In this document: positions 12,208 to 25,922 of the stretch, piece by piece | How the letters are laid out: each line of letters opens with the position of its first letter | How positions within the stretch are numbered: the first letter of the stretch is position 1 | Assembly (NCBI GenBank): GCA_031472005.1 | Contig: PZJY01000002.1 | Location: 3,720,001 to 3,784,000 of the forward strand | Length of the DNA stretch: 64,000 bases | DNA from: Tetracladium setigerum | Lineage: Eukaryota > Ascomycota > Leotiomycetes > Helotiales | Direction: 5' to 3' | Position numbers and translations under genes: made by a program | The notes under the pieces: model-generated | Database searches by the model: none | Seen by the model: only the letters and a program-made list of their open reading frames with translations | What the model was told of the DNA's origin: nothing

Positions 12208-14159
12208 ATGGCTTCAAATCCATTCAAAGTGGTCAGAGCGGAGGAAGATAAGCTGAATCTACCTCGAGTACACATCCCAATTGACGGGGAGATTCCACAG
12301 AATGTTCTGGCAGTTGGTAAGTGCTGGCCCGGTTTTTGTGTTTGGTGACTAAAAAAGCAATCCAGTTGATCGTCTCATCGGGGCTCAAACTCTGTCCCAT
12401 TTTTTGGAGGCTTGCAGCATTGGGATATGGCCAGACGGAACCAAGACAGCTCTGCCTCTATTTACTAGGAATGATTTCAAACTATTTGCAACGGAGTATG
12501 CAACGTGGGCACCTGCCCCATACAACCGCATATCTGAGTCGCTTGTCGACAAAACTGTGAAGAAAATTGGCTCCATGGAAAAGATACAAGGACTTTGTGG
12601 TGTTGAGAAGAATATTCAAGCCATGAAGTCCCGCCTTTGGGAAGGAATAATCCCCATGTCTGATGGTAGATGGCTTGATAAAAAGCTCGACGATCCCAAA
12701 AATCACGCAATAGCTTGTCAACACCTTTCACAAGTTATCGAAGTCTTCATCTATCTCAACCAACCAAGTGTCCATCAAAGATTGCGTCTAACATTCAACT
12801 TGCTTTCCAAGGACTTCGCCGAATTTGACTCGGCCAGAAATGCTCTTGGCTCAGAAGAACCAATTAACTTATCTGCCTCTTGGTTGGAGTTCATGCAAGC
12901 ACATTACAACGTTATGGTAACTCGTGCTCACTCCTGGGTGCTATCGCACGTTGCGACCCTTCGCGATATCGCTATTGCAGAGCTCTCTGCACTTTCACCT
13001 GACACATCGATCCTCTCCACTGAATCCTTCAAAATTACCAATCGCCTTCACGACTATGCGCACATTGTGGCATCTGCTGACTACGGAATTCACTTACCGT
13101 TGGAAGGTTATATTGGTTACGTCTCGCCCTCCTCGGGCGCCGTGGACCCCTCCATGAAGAATAGACAAGAGCTATACATCCAGAACGTCAGACTCAAGAC
13201 TCTAGAGAAGCAGTTTCGGGGAATGTCGTCCTCGGATATCATGACTCCAGAGGAGTTAGACAATGTAACAAGCATAGCAAATGTATGTCGCTCGCAAATA
13301 GAGGCCCAGAATGAGGCAAGATTGGAAATACGTGGTGAACGGCCAGAGGTGCTGCGATCGGCTGTCTGGATTTCTTCTTTGAAGGCATCACTCGAAGAAC
13401 CAAAAAGTACACTCAATAATTGGGGCTTTGTGGGGTATCGACTGAGCTACAATACAACCGACGAGGAATGGGCTACTTTTGTGGAAAAACTCAATGCGGA
13501 CGCATCGCAATGGAGTGATGGTGTTCCTGGGGCCGATGGCATCAAGGATGCGGCGATGATAAAGTGGTTGGATGGAAAGGAGCTCGATTTCGCTGCAGGT
13601 GATATTGATGCTGCTAAAAGGTATATTTGATTAACTATTCTCGTCTCTCAGCCATGCTAACATAAAATGCAGACATTTCGCTACATATGTCGAATCCGAC
13701 GAATACTCCCCTCTTGCCAGTATCAACAGAGAAGTATTCCTAGCGGCAGACACCGAGTCCATCAACTCATTCATCAATCCAAAAATTGATGGGCTCTTAA
13801 CACCAGGAGATTTCGGCGGATACATCCTCGCCGTCGATATCGGCCACGACCCCAGCGATCCAGATCATCGCAACGAGGAATCACCTGGCTATACTGGCGA
13901 AGTGAGGATTCTTGCTTCTCAGCTCTATGGTGACGTTTATGCTCTAATGGAAACGCAGTCTCAGTACTTGGAGGATTTGTGGCCATTGGCGAGCGAGCAC
14001 CCGCTAAAAGTGTATGTTGGACCAACTGTGAAGGCCGAGAGGGCGCTGTGGGAAGCTGTGAGTACGGTGCCGGACCAACCGCTTGGTTTCATGGCTTCTT
14101 TGATAAATTTTGGGATGAATTTTACTTCAACAGCAAGTCCTGGTATAATACCAAGATAG
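12208..14159 (+). CDS. Conserved-looking protein of unknown function, 616 aa
   Basis: I do not recognise this protein. Exons are 12208-12316, 12366-13620 and 13673-14159. All phases agree and the sum is 617 codons including stop, so the gene model is sound. Both introns are about 50 bp with normal borders. The protein is acidic to neutral and soluble-looking, with no signal peptide or membrane helix. It is mostly predicted helix, with a 408-codon uninterrupted middle exon. Noticeable patches are WPDGTKTALPLFTRNDFKLF near residue 70, GYIGYVSPSSG near residue 285, and near the end GGYILAVDIGHDPSDPDHRN and PLKVYVGPTVKAERALWEAV. The start at 12208 follows an in-frame stop and begins MASNPFKVVRAEEDKLNLP. 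No neighbour suggests a pathway. Confidence 0.85.
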
Positions 14160-15206
14160 TGAGAGATAATTGAAGGGGATGCTCGATCTTACGTACACCT
14201 CTACCGCACTGCCGCAGTTTGCTGTTTGATCATTTCTTGTCCTAGCCCACTACACTTAAGATATCTTACAATATAACAACAAGTGGATTATGGATACCTT
14301 CAGCCAAACAATTTAATTCCAAACACTCACGTAGGCATCTTTTCCTCGTTCCCTCAACCATGCAACCAGCAAGCACAAAGACAAAAAAGCATGTTGAAAT
14401 TTCCTCTGCACATGCGAGCCAGAGAAATCCGTGCATGCTTTTTTGAGTGACATCAAGAAGAAACATCAATCAGCAAGCTTGTATTTCAATTGCATTGCTC
14501 GGATGATTTGAGCCAGATGTTCATGGGCTATTTGCATCAAACATTTTTGGATCCTGATGCATTCGTGATTTGTTTGGGGGCTGCCGGTTACACTCCAGCG
14601 TCCAGAATGATAGCTCCGTGGAAGTAAATCTACCTTCCGAGTAGACGATCACGCTCATTGCATCATGAAAATAAAATCTAAAGTTGATTATTCAGCTTTT
14701 AAATAAGACACGCTCATGTAAACCCCCGTGAGCTCTTGTCAAACCCCGCTTCATACCCCGCATACCCTGGGAGTGCAGCTTCGGCTACTTCCGGAAACAA
14801 ATGTTTACTGATCCGTTCCCGATAACCAAAAACTCACCAGCAAGGAAGACCGAGGATGAAGGAGATGATTACCTACCCATACATACATACAATTATGCTG
14901 ACCAAACAGTTGATGAAATCTGGAATGCGTGTGCCTCTGGTCAAGTTTTTTGATTGCATGGAATAAGATAGAATAGGAATTCATCGCATGCATCACTTTT
15001 TGAAAATTATAAACTACCGCTTCGGCCGTAGATAAGACTTCAACAGATTGGATTGTGTTATATAAAGAAGCAGTGCTCCTCGAGTTCGATTCAATTTAAT
15101 TTTCGTTTTCTCAGCAGCTTCATCATTTTGATTCAAACTTCTAATTGATCAGTTAACTCACCTAACTTCATACACCACCAACTCAACCCCAATCCCAAAT
15201 AGCAAA
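14160..15206. other. Intergenic, 1.0 kb
   Basis: Contains the 3' flank of the unknown gene and the promoter and leader of the carbonic anhydrase gene, including a TATA element at 15059-15067. CATACATACATACA occurs near 14878-14890. No gene is seen. Confidence 0.5.
15059..15067 (+). promoter_or_regulatory. TATA box of the carbonic anhydrase gene
   Basis: TATATAAAG about 140 bp upstream of the start codon at 15207, in a pyrimidine/AT-rich promoter with many CAAC-type leader motifs just before the ATG. Confidence 0.5.
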
Positions 15207-16202
15207 ATGATCACCAGTCCAGTCAACGAGATGCTTGCTCGCAACAGGTAAAAAATTTCCACAACACACTGCTAATTCACTACCAAAACGTATTTTCTGA
15301 GTTCTTCCTGACAATAAAATCCACAACAGTGAGATGATGCAGACATACCATTCACCTCCCACTTTACCACAAATGGTAGCCAAATTGCGCTCTATGGGCT
15401 CTGGCGGTCTTGTTGTCCGTAAGTTCGACCTTTCTCAAACCCAATTCCCAAATCAAGTCAATACAAAATAACAAATAGCTGACGAGAGATCAACTTCACA
15501 GTTTCCTGCAGCGACCCCCGTGTCAACCCCTATCAAATCCTCGGTATTGAGCCAACCATGAGTAAGTTAACTTTCCTCCCCTTTCATCTCTTTTCATCTA
15601 TTCCTCACACCTTTCCTCCCTCCCTACTTCCCTCCTCCCACCTTCTCATCCAACCCTCCTTACCCTCCTTCTCGCAAAACACTGATCAAAATTTCTAATT
15701 CATCTCAACAGAAGCAGCAATGATCCGCAACGCAGGCGGCCGAGCAATGGACGCGATGCGCACCATCCTCGCCCTCCAAGCCATCAACGATCTCAAGACA
15801 ATCATAGTCATGCACCACACCGACTGCGGCATGTCCCACTACCACGATTCCGCCATTCGTAAATCTTTGATGGAGATGGCGCCAGAAGAGAGAATGAAGA
15901 TTATGGAGATGAGGTTTGGGGAGATTATGGAGTGAGTGATATATTTCCCCCCCTTCCCTTGCCTGGCCTTCTCTCCAGTCCTTCTTTCTTGGGGTTAAGG
16001 AAGTATGGATCTTCAGAATTTTGGGATATTGAAGGATATTTACTTGATTGTTGCTGATTTGGATGTGTGAAATTTTAGTGTGGACGAGAGTATTAGAGAA
16101 GATTTGGAGATGTTGAGGATGGAACCTTTGATCAAGAAGACGACTCAATTGGTGGGGATGAAATTCGATACCATGACTGGAATGTGCACCATCGTCAAAT
16201 AA
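15207..16202 (+). CDS. Small beta-carbonic anhydrase
   Basis: Beta-class carbonic anhydrase interconverting CO2 and bicarbonate at a zinc centre. Five exons (15207-15247, 15330-15418, 15502-15561, 15712-15931, 16079-16202) sum to 178 codons, giving 177 aa. Zinc-site motifs are intact: CSDPR (Cys ligand plus the Asp-Arg dyad) in VLSCSDPRVNPYQILGIEP, and the His and Cys ligands in VMHHTDCGMSHYHDSAI. NAGGRAMDAMRTILA is the conserved dimer/active-site helix. The protein is short and has no obvious targeting peptide, so it is probably cytosolic and belongs to the compact fungal subgroup, distinct from the longer Nce103 type. A TATA box lies upstream. Splice sites are all GT-AG and exon phases agree. 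Confidence 0.92.
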
Positions 16203-16465
16203 ACCCAACCCCCTTAGAAAGTTTAAATGCCCGAGTCTTTGGGTTGAATTCTTTTTCGTGCTTGAGTAGGTTTTAATTGGAGTTTTTGGATTCGGGAAAA
16301 AATGGCGTTGGAAAATGTTTTGATTAATCAGTCGTCTCTTTAGTCTTCATAGTCATGGGCCTATAATTATAAGCTACTTTATCCATACAGTCCTCCAAAA
16401 TTCCGAGTGTTCCTCTCACACGACAAAAAATACTCGCAATTGAACAAAGCCAAAGATCATCAGGT

Positions 16466-18982
16466 TCAACTTGACTTTTTCAGACTGGCATATGCGCCTT
16501 TCAGCTCTGATTCATAGAGCTTCACAATTTCTCTCCGATTGAGTTTTTGTGCAACGGTCAGTAATCCCTGTGTAGTTTCTCGTCAGTAATACAATATCTG
16601 TCATCTAGTCCATAAGTCGAAAAGACCATCTTACATTTTGCGGCGTCCACTCCCTCTCAGTAACAACCACACCCTCCAAAATCTCAAAACTCGCAAGTCC
16701 AACTTTGCGTCCCGTACTTTGAAGATCCTTCAGATAAGCAGCTTTAACCTGTGCGTTTTTGACTAGGTGTGTTGGGGACTCATGTGAGATACCGAGCTCT
16801 GTTGCCAGCTTTTCGAGAGAGTGAGGTGCGGGAACGACGATGGCTACGGGTCGCGATCGATCTGCTGCTGCGTAAACGCAAACGAGTGAGACGAGGTTTG
16901 ATGTGCGGTAAAGCGATTCGAGCTATACATGTTTTTGATTAGCTGCCTTCAATTACATATTCAGCGGTTGAGCAGGGACGTACTTTCTCCAGAGCAATGT
17001 ACTCTCCATTCAACGTCTTCACCAAATTCTTCTTCCGGTCAATTATTTTCAAATGGCCGTTTGGAGCCCACTCGCCGATATCTCCTGTTTTAAACCATCC
17101 ATCTTTCGTGATTGCTTCCCTTGTTTCCTCGGCGTTTTGGTAGTACCCGTCTGTGACTGCAGGTCCTCGAATGAGAATCTCTCCTTGAGGCGGATTGTTT
17201 GCTGCAAAGTAGCCTGCGTCAGCGAAATCGATGAGTTTGATTTCGACGCCACCGATTGGAGCTCCGAGAGTATCGTCCGTCCACTCGAATGGATCCATTA
17301 TCACCCCCATACTATCATCGGATTAGCTGAATGTCGTCAAACATTTGAGCAAATCAACATACGCCGAAGTCTCCGTCAACCCATAACCCATATACATCGG
17401 AGCCAAAACAAACGAGGTGAATCTCCTCGTCTCCTTTCCCACCGGTCCTGCCCCATTAAAACAGGCCCTTAGCCTGCCACCCGTTTCTCTCCTCACCATA
17501 TCAAAAACTAATTTGTCAACTACACTCGCACCAGGTAATCCCTTCCCACAAAGGAATTCCTTCACCCAAAGGCCACCCCAAAATGCCGATCTTTTGAGGA
17601 ATCCTTCTTTAGAAACTTTAGCTTCGATGCCTTTTCGGAGCGTCTCCCAAACGGCGGGGACGCCGACCAGGATTGATGGGGCAAAGGTTTTGATGTCGCC
17701 TTCACAGTTTTTCATGGAGAGGGAGGAGAGGGTTTTTGGGCTGCCATACCCCATTCTGGTACCCCTTTTGTTGTTGTTAGACCATATTATGATTAATGAA
17801 AAGAAGAAGGGAGGTATTGGCGTACCAGTAGAAGCAACAGTTCTCAAAAGCGTATTCGAAGGAGTGTGCGAGTGGAAGGTAGGCGAGCATACTATCCGCT
17901 GTTGATTGATAGCGTGAGAATACAGTATCTATGCCGGTGACTTTGAAGGAGTTTTAGTAAAGCCTGACCTTCAGATGAGAGGAGAGGATTGAACGCTGAA
18001 AATTTTCACGTGACTCACCTGCTGCTACGACACTCTTATGCTTCAATGGAACACCTTTGGGAAGACCCGTCGAACCAGAAGTGTACATAATACAACAAAG
18101 ATCATCTGCACCAGGCGGAACTGGCGCCACTGGGTTCAACAAGCCTAATTTCTCTAGCTCTTCTAGACTGATGAACGTCACAGAACTGTATAGACTTTTA
18201 ATTTTCTCGACATCAGTTGGGTTGACCGAGGTTTCGTTGTTAGTAATAATGAACCTGAGTGCTGGAGCCTGCCCAAGCGGTTCCAGTAGATTTGGGAGTA
18301 ATGCTGCGTCGACGAACATGGCTTTTGCGTTGGTTTGACTGAGGGAAGTGGAAAGTCCTGCTGAGCCGAGTGTGGCATAGGATGTCACAATTGGGAGAGA
18401 TTGCGTTACAGCAGCTATATATTGTCAGCGAGGGAGGTAATTATATGGTATCCATCAACAACTTACCGTGAGACATTAACAACCAATGTGCACTGAACCG
18501 ATCAGACATCATCTTCCAATTCTGAGAAAGGGAACTCACCTCGTCGAAGCGAAGATATGTACTCTGTCCCCCGTCTCCAATCCCAACTTCCTCAATCCAC
18601 ACCCAATGTTCATCGCCTTTTCAGCATGTTTCTCAAAAGTAATGTACTCAAAATCCCCCATCTCAAAAAACGTCCATTCCTTCTCCGTCTCAACTTCTTT
18701 CCCCTCGATCACATGCTTCACGATTTTCCTCTCAACGTGAGTCTTGATATGTTTTCTGGTCCCGCCAGTTGGGAGATCCTTGTGTTGCTTAGCGCTGTGG
18801 CGAAGAATATCATAGAGTGTTGCAATCTCAGGGGATGGCTGTGAGATAAGGCCATTTGCATGGCTTGGATGGCGGCGAGGAACTGTTTCGCCGGGAATTG
18901 AAGGGGAGTCTGGAACTTCAGAACTGAACGGTGGTGAGCTATTCAATCTTGGTTCCAGTGTCGCTGTTTTGAGGTCTATCAT
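16466..18982 (-). CDS. Long-chain fatty acid CoA ligase (Faa1/Faa4 type)
   Basis: ATP-dependent acyl-CoA synthetase that activates long-chain fatty acids for lipid synthesis, beta-oxidation or protein acylation. Eight exons on the minus strand are 18982-18540, 18492-18467, 18414-18019, 17940-17826, 17764-17363, 17311-16984, 16922-16635 and 16567-16466. They total 700 codons (699 aa), matching yeast Faa proteins. The AMP-binding P-loop YTSGSTGLPKG, the second motif YGLTET, and the fatty-acyl-CoA signature DGWFKTGDIG...IIDRKKNLVK are all intact. The 26-nt second exon encodes AHWLLMSH. The acceptor at 17765 is chosen because the nearer one (17756) would create a stop. A TATATAAA element on the minus strand at 19316-19323 may be its TATA box. 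The gene is intact with no frame problem. Confidence 0.95.
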
Positions 18983-21900
18983 GGCTGGTCAAGACCTGAA
19001 TCGTGCGATGATAGAGTTGTTTGCAAATATTTAGTTTTGAGGTTGAGGCGAAAGTAGTTTTAAGTGGTCAAAAGTAAAAGTCGGAGTTTTCCAGATTTAG
19101 TAGATGTTATGAAGGCAGGAGGGTCCAAGGAGAGAAAATATCAAAATGCGGTGGGCTGACATATTTGTAGGAAACGGTGGGATGCTTGGCAGCCCGCAGA
19201 TTCCGGCATAGACGACAACATGTGAGACTCTGAGATGCCGAGTTCTTATCTCTATGTTTTCCCATTGGTTTCACAAACTTCCGAATCTACAGAATTGGTA
19301 CGGTTTTGCCCTCCATTTATATAATAAGTCCAGGTACGTCACAGTATACGTGTTGACGTTGACTTGCCAAGGAACAAGAAGCTGTGAAGAATAAGCGCCA
19401 AGGGTTACCTCTCAACATCATCTGAAGCATCCTCATCAAATCAAAACATAACGTCGGCTTCAATTAAAGTCCTCAAAATGCTTTGGACTTTGAAACAAAA
19501 TCTCAAGCTCGAAGATCTTCCTTAGAATGGGAGCTGGATTTCACCAGGACTACTGATCCAGCCATCACATAAAGGACAGAGAAGGGACAATTTTTGTACA
19601 ATGTATTATCTCCATCAACTTCAGAAAGCCATACTAATTGTTTTCAGACAGCTCTTTCAGTTGACTTAAATCCGTACAGATATTTCGACGAGAATGCATA
19701 TTTTGCTCGGTCATGGTCTTTCCATAACATCATCTCGGCCTCCGCGTCATCGCTTTTCCGCTTTTCCAAACTCCTCGGCTCTCATGCTTTCAAGAACTCA
19801 AAAAATCTGTACAACTATGAGACTTCATAGGTCAAGTAAGCTCGATCTTCTAGAATAAAAATAGTTCTCTACCCATTTATATTGCTTCTTTCAAGAGCTT
19901 GTTTGAGCCTTGATCTCTTCTACACATCGACCCACCCAGTGGGTGCCAAGCATCCTCACATTTGCATCACGATCCAAAAAAATTCAGAAACTCGCCAGCA
20001 AACCGAACCGCATTTATTTTTGATCTGATGGAATTGTTTTCAGTGTCATTACTAAACGAGGGACGGCTCGCAAAACCAAACAGCAAAGTGCCAACAGAAA
20101 TTCTTCAAGTCTTCAAGTAAGGAATACTAGAGCCAACTGTGAATAGAAAACCACCACTTCAGGGGAACGTCTTGGGCGAATAAAGCAATTTAAAGATTAT
20201 GAACATGCCAAAATTGTTTGAAAGTGAAACTTAATGGTATTTGCTTCCTTCTCCGAGCTTCTCCCTCTGAGCTTCCTCGCCTGCGGTGACTGTCTCCATG
20301 GAGAATAGATATACCTGCTCAGAAAATAAAGCCCATGCTAATCAGGTCTTGAAGGAGCTTCCTCTTAAACCTATGGGTTTTTAATATATCGACTCGCAAA
20401 TCTCTTGTACTCAATATTGAGAGGGGGATAAAGGGCAGGCGCCAGGCGGTCATGTCGCAGACGGTGGGGGCTCAAAATCCAAAATGGACAATTTTATATC
20501 AGACCTGGACCTCAAAATGGACAGATAAAAGCAAAAAAGAACACAAAAGTATCCAATGGTACATTCATAGTTTGGTGAAAGGTTGCTGAAGTATTGTGAT
20601 TCAATGTGATCTGATCGCAAGTGTTCGTCATATCAAATCATCACTTCCATGCCGAAGTAGCCCCGAAGACTTCAATCCTTCTCGAGTAGCGAGCGATCGC
20701 TACGCTAGCCGCGCGAAAATGATACTGCTGCTCAAAGTTGACGTTGGCCATGATCTCGCCGTTGCAATGCACATCCATTTCAGGCAAAAGTTCGCAATTA
20801 TCCTTGTTGGAGATCACCCGATCCCATCCAGATGGGTCAGACGACGAAACATTTGTTCTAGAGGAATGGATGGACCGTTCCTTTTGAAGTTCCAAAGGGG
20901 GCTATAGTGATCTTTTGATATCACCTGGCTTGAAGTTAGTGGAGGCGGCAACTCGGCTAGCACTTCCTCGCAACTTCGGGAAGACAGCCGCCGTGCGAGA
21001 CTCTTTTACTCACTTGGTTTGCGATGTTATTGACGCGCGTTGAATCTCTCTGAGAATGGGGTCAGATGGTTCTTTGTGTTTAAGCGCATTTTATGTCACT
21101 TGATGGAGCTTGGCTTTCTTCTTTTCTGTTTCTGGTTTGGTGCTTTTGCAGGTAATCTTCCGAATATAATCCCCTATTTTAAGCGAGCGCATGTGTGGTA
21201 AGTAAACAGATTTTGATAGATTCTATTTCATAACGACAAACAATTGTTTTCTTTCTAAGAATTTGTATTTATTTTTGGTGCGCCTTCTGATCAACACTCT
21301 CATGAAACTTGACAAGGCAAAGTTTGACTTTCAACGTTAAAACTTCGGTACAATTCGTAAACGCGAACTCTCAAATTGTCCGAGCTGGAAAAATTATATC
21401 AATTTTAATATTCAATAGTCTTAATGCAACACATCCCACCTATCTCTCAGCCTTAACAGAAACAGAATGTAATCCGTGTCCGGCTCTTCTTACCGGCCAG
21501 TGTTCCAGCTCTTCTTTGTCCGTTTTAGAGCAGACGAGCTGAGACTAAACGCTAGATCTTAACCCACCTTGAACAGGCGAGACAATTGACCAAGGTTTAT
21601 GTATAGTGTCTCTAACAAGGACCTTCCTTACAGTTAAGTGATTCTGACCTTTTCCCTTCACTGTTAACAACAGTCTCGATCGCTAGACCCACTTCCCCAC
21701 AATCCCCACACCTCCAAGAAGCAGAACAATCTAAAGACGGAAGAAAAGCCGGTATCGAGTCCACCACTACTGTACGTCTTTGGTCTCACCACATATTCAA
21801 TTTATATTTTCGATATCCACGTGAGTCTACATTACTAACCACCGTATTCCAATGCCACGTGACTTCTCCCGTCCACCAACTTGAGTACCCCCATGCTGCA

Positions 21901-24900
21901 ATCCGAATCCGATCATTTCCATGTAACCCTCCCAATATCACCCTCTCATTCGTCTGAAAATCACCTATTTCCTAGCCAATAAAAATTCACCCCTTCTCGT
22001 CAATATCATCACTTGCATTATCATTTTATGCCAAGGGGAGCGGCCGAAAAAGAATTAACCGGTTGGGTTGGTGATCGGACATCGGAAAATACCTTGTCAG
22101 GATATCGTAGGAAGTTGTCCGCCCCGGTGGCACAGCGCCGGACGAGAGCAATAGGAGAGCACAGATATCGTACGGAAGTACAAGGAAGATAGGTTCGTAC
22201 AGAAAATGATGAGCAAGACGTACAGTAAAGGAAGAGACGTATCCGTAGGATGAGATGAAATAATGTGGAAGCCTAAAAGGACTGCCAACAAGGGCGTCCC
22301 TCATCTGGTCCGAAAGCACTTACTGGACTATTGATGAGTGTATGCATCCTTACAATTGAGCAAATTTAAATTCCAACATCTTCCCAGAGAACAGCAAACC
22401 CAGAGAACAAACAGGCTATACGATAATAACGCAACAAGAAAAGAGGAGGAAAGCTCCTTCCAATCATGCCATCCCATTTCAATTCTTTTTCCAAAGAATT
22501 CCCAAAAAAAAAAACCCCTGGGCTTGGCTTGAACAAAAGATATTCGGCCCGTTATTCAGGCTGAACCCGAACGGGATGGGAGAACGACATTCTGTTGCGT
22601 TTCGGGCAACTCGGAACGGGCAGATGATGAGATTAGATGACTGCTGGCACATGGCAAGTCCCTTGTTCATAAGTCCCGTTGCCCTGTTCAAATAATATTC
22701 CATGCCAAGTGCATAGTTCGGTTCGTGCAAATCATCCCTTGTACATAGGACCTTATTGTATTTCCGTTATATGTTAGGGTTTCCACCGTTTCGTACACGA
22801 ACACTTCTCTTAATACATGGCGCTATAGGTCAATTATTGCTGTATTATTGTATTGCCAATGTATGCTGTGCTGGATGGAGATGAGTGAGGGTGGGATGGA
22901 TGGATGGATAAAATACCCGAGGCAGGCAGGCGAACACGAATGATGATCTTGCTACAGTACACTCACTACCAGTCTCTTTCCATTTCCTTTTCGTCTTCGG
23001 CTTCGGCTGAGACATTCTCCATTCTCGGGCGATGGATGGATGGATGTGTGGGTGTGAGGGCCGAGTATTTTCGGTGTCTCGATGTCTCAGTCTCCTCCAT
23101 CATCCAAAGTTGAGCAGGCAAATAGTAATGCGCACCTCGGTGTATCTTTGTACTAATGTACGGAGTACTCCATATCTCCATACCTCTCCAGAAACCCCAG
23201 GTCTCCAAATGCAGTGCTGCCCAAATCGTCAACGCCGGCATAACTTCTCCACTTACCCCGGATTCTTTCATTTAAAAAACACCTTCTACTTTTTCACCTT
23301 TTTCACAAGGAAATGATTATGGGCGATCAGCACAATAGAGTGAAGCGGTTGATCGATCATTATTCGATTAGATTTGATTGATAGCCCGACTCAACCTAAC
23401 TTGGACATCTTTTCCTCAAATAAACCTCGGCCACAAGCTAAAAAATGAACCCCAAAAACCCAAAACCTAATTCCCCCACAACCCGCCTACTCACCCCGCC
23501 ATTCGTAACGACACAAGTCTGTCTCGCATAAAAAGCCGAAACAGGAAAATCAAGGACCTCAACTCAACTCAACCCAACTCAAGGTCAACATCAACATCAA
23601 CTTAATCCAATCCAACACACCTCGGTATTTTCCCCCTTGCCCTCCCCTTTTCCCTTCCACTCTTCCACCCTTCACCCCTTCTCTCTCCTCCCCTCCCCTT
23701 CCTCCTAAACCCAAACCTCAAAACCCCTCAAAAACGGAGGACGAGGAATAATGAGGAGTAAGTAGCGAGAAAAGACGGCTTGGATAAATACCTACTTTTA
23801 CACACCCACCCAACCCAACCCAACCAACCCGATGATGCTACTTGCCTAGTGCTGTCGATAAATGACCCAACGATGATGGAAGGTACATGGGTACATGGGT
23901 ACAACGTACATGGATCATCCTATTCCACCTCATGGCAAATCAAAGATTACTGGGCATGGGAAGATAATGAACAGTACACCTTTACCCTAGTTAGGTAGAT
24001 TGGAAATCCCGAGAGAGAGAGATGTTGCACCCCGCTGTTGCGTGCGCGATTTATATTGCGGCTTTACGATCTTGCGATTTCCAATTTTTCGTATTATATA
24101 CTGTTTGGTTTAGTGCGATATATAGAACAGACAAGACAAACAACAAACCCTCAATCGTGACCTCATGAAGTTAGTTTAACCCAGGAAAGGAAAGAATTGA
24201 AATTTTATTTCATCTCCAATATCTATCACTAAACAAGCAATATCAGTTTTTTTTGAACGCATAGATATTTTTAATTTCCCCCTCTCGCTCTGTTTCGTTC
24301 TTCGGTTTAAAATTTGAGAGCGAGACTTTGAATTCTTTTCCTACCATATAATAATGGCATTTCTGTACTGTACGTATCGACATAGGTAATCTTACATATC
24401 AACACCAACAAAAACAAACCTCCTCCTATAGTACCAAACCTCTTTCTCTCTCTCTCTCCTATGAAACAAACCTCTCCCTCCTATCAATCCATACCGGCAT
24501 ACTCCCCATAATCTCCATCCCCAGCCACCCCTCCTCCCCGCGATGTGGGGTGATGTTACACCAAACACCACCACCACTACCACCCCACTGCAGAAAGAGC
24601 TAGCTGCAGAAGCTGTCATTCTCTCATGCACGTCGTCTGTTTTGTAATGGTACCGTACCTTTTCCCTTCACTTCCACATCCCTCCCTCCTTCGTCAGGCA
24701 TTCTCATTGATGGGATATTCAAAAAAAAGAACAGAATCTAGAACGGTTTTATGATGATTTTTGTTGCGCATGCTTCCGAGACATGGGGTCGTGAGGTATT
24801 TACAGTACTGTACCATTTCTTTGCCCTTTTCACCTCACTACTAGTCGAATCTCACATTACTTTCACTCAGCTGAAACTCTGTATTTTTTCTTCTTTCTTG

Positions 24901-25922
24901 CTCTTGAATATTTTTTGAATTTGCCCATTTTTCCATGATTCCCCCAATTTGCCCATCCATCCCTGTCATCTTCCCATCTTCTCTGTCTTCCAAAAGACTA
25001 ACTACAACCACAGTACAACCACAAGATTTCTCTTGCCCTTCTAAATAAAACCCCCTCCAAGTTGAAACTTGCAAGAAGAAGAAAGATCAAGTTGCTAAAA
25101 TGTTTTTCTTTCTTCATATAGATAAAGATTTGGGTTTGTTGCTGTTGGTTGGTTCAGCATTTGGGCTGGTTTTTGTTTTCTTCCTCCTGCTTGGAAGCCT
25201 GTCCTTTCTTGCTTTCGCTGCATATTCTCCCGAGGAGGAGAGAAGACTGAGCCAAACAACGAACAATAGAATGGGAAAAAATAGATGCAAGAAGTTAAAA
25301 AACAGAGGACGAAATTGATTTGCAACTCCAAAAAACTGCGGCATCTCACCGCATCATCAAATCAAACACCCAGGTCGCTCCTCCCATGTTAGATAGATAT
25401 AGATAATTGGAACCAAAAAACGTAGATAAATAATCAGTCAGATGGCGGAGGAATTGAATTGCAGGAAGAACCAAACACCTGGGATAAAGGAAAAGAAATC
25501 AATCAAAAAAACACCCCCGTCCTTTCTATATAAATTCTGTGATTGGGTGAAAGTTGATGATGGATTGCATGTTGATAAGACATGATAGAGGTGGCTGGAA
25601 CTGGGGGAGTTGGCCGGATGATCGAAATTCTGGAACCGAGTGGGTTGGGGGTGATGTCGGATAGGCGTCCCCTTCGGCATGCAGGTGATGTGGGAGGAAT
25701 GTAGGTTGGCCGAAAAGACACCGCGGTGTATGTGTGGGTGTGTGGGTGAGGTAGTACTCATGGCGGCACATTAGGGATCGATGTATTATATTGCCATATC
25801 CAAATCGGTGGAATGGTGGCGTAGTTAAAAAATGGTTTCGTAGGATTCGTAGGATTCGTAGCAAAAAGGTGTGGGTGTGTGCGGCGGTTGTGCATACCAA
25901 CTTTCCGCTTTCGAGGTTGCAT
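18983..25922. other. Intergenic, 6.9 kb, gene-free
   Basis: This is a long spacer without a gene I can defend. It contains (GGAT)n near 22894-22909, and a GTACGGAGTACTCC palindrome near 23158-23171. A strong pyrimidine tract runs over about 23631-23720; in fungi such tracts often precede a transcription start. TACAGTACTGTA lies at 24801-24812. A nine-base unit ATTCGTAGG is repeated near 25841-25862. The pyrimidine tract suggests an unannotated plus-strand transcript starting near 23.7 kb, but no credible open frame follows it. Fragmentary frames around 20.6-20.9 kb have no recognisable domain. Confidence 0.45.

Noticed and set aside
20641..20895. 84-codon minus-strand frame with protein-like composition
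   Set aside because: Isolated, no splice partners found and no family similarity recognised; possibly a relic.
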